The position numbers and the translations under genes were made by a program. A stretch of 64,000 nt of DNA, taken from contig CM068545.1 of NCBI GenBank assembly GCA_035048495.1, positions 19,812,741-19,876,740 on the forward strand, given 5' to 3'. Of this stretch, positions 55,408 to 64,000 are shown one piece after another; position 1 is the first letter of the stretch; the number at the start of each line of letters is the position of its first letter. The notes under the pieces are model-generated. The model was not told the origin of the DNA. It did no database searches and saw only the letters and a program-made list of their open reading frames with translations. This stretch comes from Euptelea pleiosperma (lineage: Eukaryota > Streptophyta > Magnoliopsida > Ranunculales > Eupteleaceae).

Positions 55408-56900
55408 TAAAGAAATCATTATGAATTCAATCGTAAAATTCAAGTATAAAAAAATCACCTTCTAGAGGATGCAAAAAATTCAAACGTTTGTTAGTTATTG
55501 CCTTCGTAAACACCCTTTAATCATTCGTCCCCCTTCCCAACCAGCTAGGACGAATGTAAAACACATATCAAAGTCACATGCAATGACATTTTGAGTGAAG
55601 ACGATCTTTCTTTCTTGATACTATATTTGTTTCTTGTCCGATGGCACAAATGCACTCACGTACATCCCATCAATTGCTCCAACGCAATTCTGACAATATC
55701 AAACCACTCAAAATATCATTTTTATGATATAAACATGTATAACGTAAAATTTATAACATAAAAGTTTTATTTAAAACCATGGATAATATTTATTGCCTTT
55801 GCTCATAATATAAGAGTGAGTAGTATTGAAGTTGGGTGGTCTAATAACTTCCGTAGAAAATCTTTAAATGACCTTCAAGAATGTCCCAAAGTGACGAGAT
55901 ATAGTCTCCCCAGAATGTTGGAATCGAGAGAGAGAAGGGATTGGAGCGTAATTTTATTTTCTTTAAAACTGCTTAAAGGGGTTACATATTCACTTAAGTT
56001 CTTAATGCGCGTGACCCACAATTTTATTTTGCTTCAACTTCCGTGGATTCAAGAAGCAATTTTTTTTTGCTTCAACCAAAATTAAGTTTTTGACTCTAAA
56101 AAATCAATTATTTATTGGTATCCAAACGAACTTTTCAGCTTTTTGATTTTAAAAGCCAAAATATTACTTTTTTGAATTTGCTAAAAGGCCCTTACTGACC
56201 AATTCAAATCAGTCTTCATAGAAATTAGGGGATTCGATGAAATGTCTAGAGCTTAGGTTTGCATTTCTATGTAACATTGAGCACACATGCATTAGTTCTC
56301 TCATTTGTTAACTCAATGGTTTAGATTCATCCTATCATTTCTGATAGGTCGTCAATGGACAAGATTGGATACTAGCTAGAAGATTCAAGCCAACTCGCAC
56401 TGGATATAGAGTTCAGATTGTGCCTCAATTTCTTGGAAAAATACTCATCCTTTTGAACCAATTTGAAAATCTTCTCAAAATGTGTTCTCTAGAGTATAAT
56501 CGGCATTGCCAATGCTAATCAACATTTGCACTGCCGATTTTGGCTCTAGTTGATCGATTGGCTTGATTGCCAAATAACATATTATACTTCCTTTCGGATT
56601 CCAATTGTGGGTAGTTTGAGATTTGACTGTGAATTTTCTTAATAATGCAACATTTTTGCTCTTCAGATTATCAAAGATTCTCCAAAATGATTTAAGGTCC
56701 AAAAGAACTTCAAAATATGGTCTACTTTAACTAAAACGTTCCAAGTCAAGTGTGATCAAGTTATGATAAAGGAGGAAAATTCTTAGCTTTCTTTGATTTT
56801 TGTGAAATATAAATAGGTACTTAATGAAATCAATTTTTTTATAAGAAAATCAAATACGAAGTTATAAATGTCATGTATTTTGCAATTAGGGGTAGGGTCT

Positions 56901-57317
56901 TGTTGGAAGAAAGAACAATAAACAACAAAGATGTACATGCACAATACAGAGATTTACGTGGTTCCCTTAAGATCGGGTTACGTCTACGGACACACAGATT
57001 CCACTATGCTCTGAGGCAAAAGAAAACACTCACAATTCAATTAATAATTATCTCCGATCAATTGAGGTATATATAACCTCAATATGTACAAAACTAGGGT
57101 TCCCATATCTCTACGTAAAAGTATGAAAACACCCTTAAGGAAAAATACCTTCCCAGAAAAAACAAATGGGGGCGATTCCCTTGAACCCGCCTTCGGATAG
57201 GGGGGGCGCTAGCTGTTCCCCCTATAACCCCCCAGCCAGCTCAACGTAAAGCTGGACTACGGTGTCATGCCTTCACATACAATACTCTAGCACCATCAGG
57301 CTCCACATAATATAACA
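56901..57317. mobile_element. Solo LTR (417 bp)
   Basis: Starts TGTTGGAAGAAAG and ends AATATAACA. Flanking 5-mers are GGTCT (56896-56900) and AGTCT (57318-57322), 4 of 5 identical. It contains GATTTACGTGGTTCCC and CAGCCAGCTCAACG, shared with the solo LTR in intron 1 of the SDR gene (37800-38173), so the two are related families. Confidence 0.75.
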
Positions 57318-58029
57318 AGTCTGGCCTAGAGGTATTTTGGTTATTTTCAATAAAAATAATATGGACTTGAAACCCTACGTGACTTTGTACAATTTGAAAG
57401 GTCATTCTGAGTACATTCTCATGGTAGAAATCGCATTGCCTTTTGAGACTAGAAAAGCTATTATTGCATATGAAAACACTACAAAATCAAGGCTTTAAAA
57501 AAAAGTTATAAAGTGCTTGATAAGAGAATTCATGATTTTGTTTGGGATGAAACCAATTTTTTTAAAATATATGAACCATTTTTTGTTTCTTAATTTGAAA
57601 ACCTGATAAAATTAGGGTGGTTTCTTAGAAAATATTGCCTTTTGGGATCAAATCTTTGATGTTGAGCTGAGTGGTTGTACAAGGTATCCTAAAGACTTGG
57701 GTAATTGGGTATGATTTCCTATTGGTCTAGTAGCAATCATTTTAAGTTTGAATCCTATAAGATCAAGGGATCATAACAAGCAGGGGATATTTATTTATGC
57801 ATTCTAGGGCCTAGCTAGTAAAAGAAGGTGGCTCAAATGAAGCTAAAACTCTAACACTTCTCCATAGTTATTCTAAAGAACATTTATCTAAACAAGATTG
57901 TGATTGAGGGTGATTCAAGAATGTGATTATTTTGGCATCCAAGAAAAAATGGGCATATTATTAAAGAAACTAGAAATTAGAATAGTCCATGAACATCTTG
58001 TTTCTTGGTGCATCGAAACCGCTAAATGA

Positions 58030-58420
58030 TTTAGCAAATGTAATGGGGTCCTTAGATCGAAAATTGTCAGCATGGCAATACTGTGGACCCAAGTGATACA
58101 ACTACCAAGGATACACGACACGTGTAATGAGTGAGAAGGGGTGACTTCGGTCACTGCCTAAACCATAGAGTGGCCCTTAGTGGGTTGCTTCTTCACCTCT
58201 TCATCCTATTGAGCATTTGTCCTTCCTCTTCTTCAATCCACATATCTTTTCTTCATGCCTTGTGAACATTTGCCGAACATCGACTTCGTATTAAACGGTG
58301 ACCGAAGTCACCTCTTGTCCTACTCATAACATGTATCCTGCCTCTTTGGCAGTCATATATATCACTTGGATCCTTACTATTGACATGATGACAACTTCTA
58401 ATCTAAGGACCCCATTATAG
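58030..58420. repeat. Foldback element with GACTTCGGTCAC arms
   Basis: Left arm from AATGGGGTCCTTAGATC to GGTGACTTCGGTCACTG; right arm has GTGACCGAAGTCACC and TCTAATCTAAGGACCCCATT. The arms are about 120 bp with gaps around a 140-bp loop. No target duplication identified. Confidence 0.6.
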
Positions 58421-58469
58421 GTAATAAATGAGAAAATATAAACTAAGGTAAAATTTTCTTGTGGCGCTT

Positions 58470-58700
58470 TGGGTAACATGTAAAAAATGCACCAAGTGGC
58501 ACACTCTTTTGGGTCCACTAACCAATGGACTATTGCCTTTCCCCCAATTTTTTTTTTTCTTAATTGGTGATCTTTAGCCATTCGATCTAAACAACCCCAA
58601 AATTACTCGAATCCAACGGTTAAAAATCATTCAATGAAAAATGCTTGAATCTAATGATTATAGATCACCAATCAGGTTGATTTTTGGTATGTAGGTGTGA
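58470..58700. mobile_element. Foldback MITE, family F1
   Basis: AATTGGTGATCTTTAGCCAT in the left arm and TATAGATCACCAATCAGGTT in the right arm, with TTTTTGGTATGTAGGTG at the right. It is more diverged than the other copies. Confidence 0.6.
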
Positions 58701-60216
58701 AATAGTGCAATCCAACCAAAGCTGAAAAGATAAAATCTAATGGAGTCACTACTAATCATTTTTAACAGTGTGATTGGTCATCGGATTTGAAAAGTGATAA
58801 CATAATTTTAAAAAATAAATAATATACAAATTATTAATTTTATTTGACTTACTAACCATTTTCAAAGATCATTGGGCAAGTGAGTATAATGAAAATGTGT
58901 TAAGCACCTCGATCTACCCGTATTTAAATTGATACCTACTTTTATACCCTCAATGATCCTCTCAAATTACAAGTAAAAAAAGAAGAAAAAAAAAGTTACA
59001 TGTACATGAGCATAAATAAAAAATGGTTGCATGTATTTCGAGATCTCAACACATGTTAAAGAGAGAAAGCTATTAAAATAAAAGTAACTAGAAAAAAGTA
59101 AACTAAAAGTAAATAATTAATCAATAAGACAGAACAATAAACAAAATAAAAGAGAAATAGAAAAGAAGAAAAAGAAAATGGGTGGGGTGGCTTAACCACC
59201 CCTATTTGGTTTATATATATTATACCTTCTTAGTGCCCATTTTTCTTTATATGGCCTTTAATCTCTTCTTCTTCTTCTTGAGAAAAAAAAAAACTAAGTG
59301 AGTAAGAACAAGAGTTCTTTATCTTTTCACTTAATCTCTTAAAATAACATGAGTCTTTGGAGGTTTTTTTTAAGAATTGCTAAAGAGTTTTGAGTAGTTA
59401 AAAAAACTATTTCACAAGAATTTCTCTATGCCTAAGAAGAGGATTTAGAAGGATGCCTTTCCCCTTAGAGGTAGATGATATTTATAGGTGAATAGTAAAG
59501 ATTGTGATATTTTGAGAATAAAAGGTTAAGTTATAAGTTTGGTCATTTAGAGGGTAAAAGGATAAAAAAATAAAATTTTCTATATAGATATCTTAAGAAA
59601 TGTTTCTAATTTATTGGTAAAAAAATTGATAGTCTAGAAAGTTGAGTGGTTATAAGAGAGTTAATTAGGTGAGAAGAATAAATAATGTAAGTGATAAAAA
59701 AAATAAAGAAGATGATGAGTTGGATGGATAAGATTGAGTAGTATTATTAAATATATGTTATGATGTATAGACATTTTTATATCTACTTGCATTAAGAGTG
59801 CATATCTAGAGTTCTGATCAATTATTGATAAGATGTTTATTTAAGTACAAAATTGATAAATCAAATTTTTTTGAAAGGTTTTTTAAATTACCATCTCATT
59901 CACATATAAGTTAGAAAAAATTGAGATCATTTAAAAATTGGTAAAACAAAAGTCTTGATCTTACGATAGAATTAGTAGATTTTGGTGAAACTACTTCTTT
60001 AAAAGATAAATGAGTTAGAAACACATAATTCTGGTTTTAATAAATCTAATGATAAAATCAAAGATACGAATACTTCTTGATCATTTATAAATAAAAGTCA
60101 AACTTTTAACTAAATTTTCACAGCTTAAGGTAGGGCTTTCTAATGATAGTTTTAGATTCTAAAAATATTTTTTTAAGGATTATTGGTGGTTTTAAATGAA
60201 TTTTCTATTATTGGTT

Positions 60217-61155
60217 AAGAATATCCTAAGGTTTAAGATAAGATTGATAATCAATCAATCGATAAAGAAGAAGATCAATAACATGGATCATCAAGTTAGA
60301 AGATCGTGTCAAAATGGGGTGTCTATAGTAAGTCCATTAAGAGTGGATCAATCCTTCATGGGTCAATGGATCAAAAAAGAGTTTGTTACATTGTTCATTT
60401 TTATGCTCTCCATAGTACCAAAGGAAAATTTTGCCTCAAGATAATATGTTTCATTCTACTATAATTTGGTTTGTTATTTATGTGTGTGATATTGCCTTTA
60501 TCTTTCTCGAGCATTTCTTTTGGAAAATTTTTGACATACCCCTCTATGGAGAAAAAATTCGTTGTCCCCAGGGGACTTCAAACTTTGATGTCCCCCTCCC
60601 AAAATGTATAACAAGTACCCCTTGTTAACCACTAACCAGGGGCTTAACTCTAGCTGGATTAAGGGATTGACGTACGTGTCTGACATTTTGGGTGGGGGGA
60701 CTTCAAAGTTTGATGTCCCCTGGGGACAGCGAATGTTTTCTCCCCCTCCATGTTATCTTTGAAATTTGACATGCCCCTAGATTTTTCATTTTTGTGCTCC
60801 CCATAGTATCAAAAGAAAATTTTGCCTCAGGATAATATCCTAAGGGTTGAGATAAGATTGATAGTCAATCAACCAATAAAGAAGAAGATCAATACCATGA
60901 ATCGTCAAGTTAGAAAATCATGTCAAAATGGGGTGTCTATAGTAGGTCCATCAAGGTGGACCAATCCTTGGGTCAATGAATCAAAAAAGAGTCTGCTACA
61001 TTGTTCATTTTTATGCTCCCTAGTACCAAAGGAAATTTTTTGCCTAAGGATAATATGTTTCGTTCTACTATAATTTGGTTTTTTATTTATGTGTGTGTGA
61101 TATTGCCTTTATCTTTCTCGAGCATTTCTTTTGGGGAATTTTTGTCATACCCATT
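60217..61155 (+). repeat. Direct duplication of about 330 bp with an F3 element between the copies
   Basis: 60217-60545 and 60834-61155 are highly similar throughout (AATATCCTAAGG, CAAAATGGGGTGTCTATAGT, ACTATAATTTGGTTTGTTAT, TTTCTCGAGCATTTCTTTTG). The copies start about 617 bp apart, with a family F3 foldback (60536-60775) in between. Confidence 0.8.
60536..60775. mobile_element. Foldback element, family F3, best copy
   Basis: Inverted arms TTGTCCCCAGGGGACTTCAA and its complement at about 60704-60727, extending outward through CATTCG and GGAGAAAA. The centre holds CCCAAAATGT and TGACATTTTGGG. Related to 2300-2455 and 48330-48469. Exact ends not fixed. Confidence 0.65.
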
Positions 61156-61510
61156 GGAGTGGCTCGATTATTCTTTGATGGGGTGGTTCACAGTACCCTC
61201 AGACGACATTTAAGTCGTTTATAGGGGACTCTCTGGAATATCCTTAGTATGAAATTACAGTACATAAATACTTACCAACCTCAAACAAACTGACAAAGTG
61301 AATTGGTGAACCAAACATTTGGAAACCTTCTTCAATGTTTAATTGGGGAGCACTTAAAGCAATGGACTCTAATCTTGTCTCGTATTGACTTGACTCTGCC
61401 TATAATAGTGACATTCATTGGATTATGGGGTGAACATCTTTTAAAATTGTATATGCCAATAGTCTAAGGTCGTTGTTGCCTTAGAATTCTTGCCAAACTA
61501 GAAAAAGATT

Positions 61511-61665
61511 AGTAAAGAGGCTAATGTCGAGGACTTGTTAGTTACATGGGACAGGGTTACGACAAAGAGTGTTGAATGACTAGTGAAGAGGCTAATGTCG
61601 AGGACTTGTTAGTTACATGGGACAGGGTTACGACAAAGAGTGTTGAATGACTAGTGAAGAGGCTA
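61511..61665 (+). repeat. 71-bp tandem repeat, two full units and a partial third
   Basis: Units start at GGCTAATGTCGAGGACTTGT (61520 and 61591), with a partial third at GGCTAAG (61661). The unit also contains ATGGGACAGGGTTACGACAA. The two full units are essentially identical, so the duplication is recent or under homogenisation. Confidence 0.9.
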
Positions 61666-61869
61666 AGCTCAGGAGATCGAGAATTCGCTGGTGTGGTAGC
61701 CAGCCGGCCATGACTTTGGCTGATTGGTAGCCGATGGTGGGAGGCTAACCTACCGGAGTCTCATGACTGGCCTTTCACAATAGCCGTTTGATTGGGGCAG
61801 GGCCGGCTCTACCTTAAGGCCTTTAAGGCGCTCGCCTAAGGACCCTTGGTGAGAGAAGGCCCCCATCCC

Positions 61870-62530
61870 AAGTCCCACTAACCACATGGATTTTTAGCCC
61901 ACCCCTTATTGGATATACAAACCTAAAATCAACCTGATTGATTATCTCTAGCCATAGATTTTAGTACTTTTTAGCTATGTTCTAAAACTCGGAACTCGGA
62001 CTCGACTCGGAAGTCCATTGGGCCAAGTCACCTCGATGACTCGGGAGTCGACTCGGCGAGTCATTAAATTGATTATTATTTATTTAAATATATAAAAAAT
62101 AATATTTAGTAAGAAAAACTTTGAAAATAGGAAACAAATACAAAAAAAAACATTTAGAAAAGTAAGAAAAAAAATTTGAGTTTTGACTGAACTCGACCTT
62201 TAAACCGGTGACTCTGCTGAATTGTGAGTCAACTCGGACCAGTTTCCGAGTCAACTCGCCGGACTATGAAAATCCGAGTTTATATGCCAAGTCGACTCGA
62301 AATATGATTGAGTTGAGTCGACTCGGCCGAGTCCTGAGTCGACTCGGTGAGTTTTAAAACATAGCTTTTTAGGACATGATTTTAGCTGTTGGATTCAAGC
62401 ATGTTTTTTGGGTTACAAATCCAATGGCTATAAATGATCAATCAATCTGATTTTGAGTGTGTTTATGCACTAAAAGGTGGGCTGAACATATCCATGCAAT
62501 CATTGTGCCCAAAAAATGATCTATGTTTTT
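61870..62530. mobile_element. Foldback MITE, family F1, middle layer of the nest
   Basis: Left arm AATCAACCTGATTGATTATC, right arm AATGATCAATCAATCTGATT, interrupted by the hAT-like element at 61976-62364. Without that insert it is about 270 bp. Confidence 0.7.
61976..62364. mobile_element. hAT-like element (389 bp), innermost layer of the nest
   Basis: Ends CTATGTTCTAAAACTCGG and (complement) CTATGTTTTAAAACTCACC. A perfect 8-bp direct repeat CTTTTTAG flanks it (61968-61975 and 62365-62372). Dense GACTCGG/CCGAGTC motifs lie at both ends and the middle is AT-rich. No coding capacity. Confidence 0.88.
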
Positions 62531-63516
62531 TTGTAGTTTTTGATTACCAAGAATAGTTTTTAGATAAAGATTTTTACCAATATAGAGAGTTTAATTTTTT
62601 TAATTAATACCATATATATTACTATATTAAATATAACAAAAAGGCCTTATATAGAGTTTTTGCTTTAGGCCTCAACTTGTATCGAGACGGCCCTGGATTG
62701 TGGTTAGGCTTTGAACTAAGCCCACTTGTTGCAAGGTTGAAGAAATGGGCATTTCTGTCTTATAAAAAAAAATTGTTAGTCAATTTGGGTCAAGACCAGT
62801 CAACGTACGATGGACTTTTGATCCTTGTGCTTTTTTCACATTCTATTTTCAATAAAGTTTTTTTCGTTAGCTAGGAAAAAATATATTAAAAAAATGAACA
62901 TTTTAAATGTTAGGCCACCTTCACATCATAATGATGATGGTTTGTATTGCGCTGATCATAGGCTTGAAGATTCTCAAAGCAATGAGCATTTAGACTGTAG
63001 AGGACCTGGACCATGGAATCCCAGGTTCCACTTGCCTCCATGTACGCCAATGCGTACCGTATATAAACTCTATCTACGTTCTATTTGAAGTCCTTACCTA
63101 CAGTACGATCATAAGGGACTTTAGATCATCCCTACTTCTTCATGATATGTATGAAAGAACAATAACTTCAATCTTAGTTTAGTTTCTACCTATTGCTTTG
63201 TTCATTGATGACCACCCTTCAATGTAACGCAAGAAGTTGGGAACCATGGCCGAGTTGTGGTTAGACTCCAACAAGGCTTTTCCTTTGTTTTCACGATCAA
63301 AGTTTTTGGATGTTTAGACCGGTTTGCCACCACTTCAAGGTCAAGCAAACTAATAACGACCCTTCTCTCTCTTGTTAGGTGCACCGGTTATAGAAAAGTG
63401 TTGTAAGCTTAACTTCAGCTTTTTCCAGATCATTTACGACTACCGGACAAGTTGAATGAGGCGGGAATAACCAACCTTGATTGGATGCCAGATCAACCCC
63501 AAGAGTAGGTTGGCTA

Positions 63517-63817
63517 TAGGGCATCAAATGGGTTGGACTCGGGTCAGATCCAGTCAATCTATATTCGAATCCATTTGAACAAACTGATCCGGATTCGACT
63601 CAAAAGTTAAATTTTTATAGTAAGAATCCAAGACCAAAGACTGCACCCCACCCAATCCGAATGTCCAACTCCACCAGGATACAACCCTGACCCGAAACCG
63701 ACTTGGATCAATTCGACTCCGACCCTTTTTCGGATCATATTTTAGAGATCCAACCCCATAAAATATGGATTAAATCAGATCAGATCTCTGCTCAAATCCA
63801 CCCCATTCCATGCCCTA
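63517..63817. mobile_element. hAT-like MITE (301 bp)
   Basis: Ends TAGGGCATCAAATGGGTTGG and (complement) TAGGGCATGGAATGGGGTGG, with GATCCGGATTCGAC-type motifs repeated inside both ends. The flanks GTTGGCTA (63509-63516) and GTTGGGTT (63818-63825) agree at only 5-6 of 8 positions, so the insertion is old or the ends are off by a base or two. Confidence 0.7.
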
Positions 63818-64000
63818 GTTGGGTTCGTAAGACTTAATTTCAACACTTATCACCAAAATCGCTGAATTAAAGTGAAGAGTAAAAAGTGACCCAACCTTCA
63901 GTTATTGTGGTAAGTGAATGAATCTTTAAAAAAGATTCCCAGATTCTTTTTAATACCAACAATGCTCTTTTCTTAAAGCTTTCTCTTTTAAAAACTTACA

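Larger units (their letters stand above)
53830..55700 (-). pseudogene. HARBI1-type DDE transposase remnant
   Basis: Minus-strand pieces in order: NCVGAIDGMYVSAFVPSDK and FDMCFTFVLAGWEG (about 55540-55690), then GKYYVVDFRYINTTEFLTPY and KGERYHLNDYRGRGR with a fragment reading SSLNNVINRCFGVVK (about 54945-55140), then ARFPILKMMPSYNFRKQQ and LHNFIRKHAVVDD (about 53960-54107). These are the conserved blocks of plant PIF/Harbinger nucleases. The frame is split by the hAT element at 54108-54939 and the MITE at 55176-55407 and has further frameshifts and stops. Not functional. Confidence 0.82.
53288..56191 (-). mobile_element. PIF/Harbinger DNA transposon (2.9 kb), decayed, with two nested insertions
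   Basis: The left end GGGTCCATTGGCTAAC and right end (complement) GGGCCTTTTAGCAAAT form a diverged terminal inverted repeat. A 3-bp TTA flanks each side (53285-53287 and 56192-56194), the Harbinger target signature. The interior carries a broken HARBI1-type transposase on the minus strand. A hAT element (54108-54939) and a Mutator-like MITE (55176-55407) inserted later. I did not find the Myb-like second protein. Confidence 0.8.
61798..62695. mobile_element. hAT-like element (898 bp), outermost of a three-level nest
   Basis: Ends CAGGGCCGGCTC and (complement) CAGGGCCGTCTCG. The 8-bp flanks are GATTGGGG (61790-61797) and GATTGTGG (62696-62703), 7 of 8 identical. GCCTTTAAGGCG- and GGCCTT-type motifs lie near the ends. 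It contains the F1 foldback at about 61870-62530. Confidence 0.78.
52639..64000. other. Gene-poor right end of the window
   Basis: No host gene seen. Recognised elements are listed separately (SINE, Harbinger nest, solo LTR, foldbacks, tandem repeats, hAT nest). The stretches 56200-56895, 57330-58020, 58710-60200 and 62710-63500 show only AT-rich sequence without convincing coding or repeat structure. 59000-60200 is especially A/T-rich with many homopolymers. Confidence 0.55.

Overview
This window is nuclear DNA of a flowering plant. It holds plant-specific genes (a RABA1-type Rab GTPase, a chloroplast SDR/CIA30 protein, two G-type lectin receptor kinases), GT-AG introns, and plant transposon classes: Copia with an initiator-Met tRNA primer site, TRIM, L1-type LINE, Helitron, hAT, PIF/Harbinger, Mutator-like MITE and CACTA. 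I cannot place the species. Overall base composition looks AT-rich.

Layout. The left edge (795-1015, minus) carries the first coding exon of a RABA1-type GTPase; its intron runs off the window. A 4.2 kb intergenic stretch follows, filled with small non-autonomous elements. From 5258 to 38655 (minus) lies one large gene. Its 16 coding exons (1,818 nt, 605 codons plus stop) give an uninterrupted reading frame across 15 GT-AG introns. The protein is an NAD(P)-binding Rossmann/SDR protein with an embedded CIA30 domain, related to Arabidopsis HCF173 and closer to the At4g18810 type. About 95 percent of the locus is intron. Intron 9 (16.2 kb) is dominated by an L1-type LINE that received at least six later insertions: a hAT, a Helitron, a young Copia, a GTATCC-rich element, a solo LTR and a TRIM. 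Intron 15 (9.7 kb) holds two TRIM-family copies, a decayed Copia, a SIRE-like LTR and direct repeats. Intron 1 holds a solo LTR.

Right half. Two tandemly duplicated, intronless G-type lectin S-receptor-like kinases lie on the plus strand (42506-44999 and 50088-52638). The first has one frameshift (a 2-bp loss) and the second has two (single-base losses); both otherwise read cleanly. Comparing the two copies shows a MITE upstream of the second and a tRNA-derived SINE downstream of it, neither present in the first. From 52.7 kb to the end I see no host gene, only transposons: a PIF/Harbinger element with two nested insertions, a solo LTR, foldback elements, a 71-bp tandem repeat, and a three-level nest of small elements within 898 bp.

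The genes do not form a pathway. The main content is transposon stratigraphy in and around a conserved chloroplast gene. Many element ends were fixed by target-site duplications read directly from the sequence. The most distinctive element is a very small LTR retroelement family (119-bp LTRs, about 310 bp in total) with two full copies and one solo LTR, all inside introns of the same gene.
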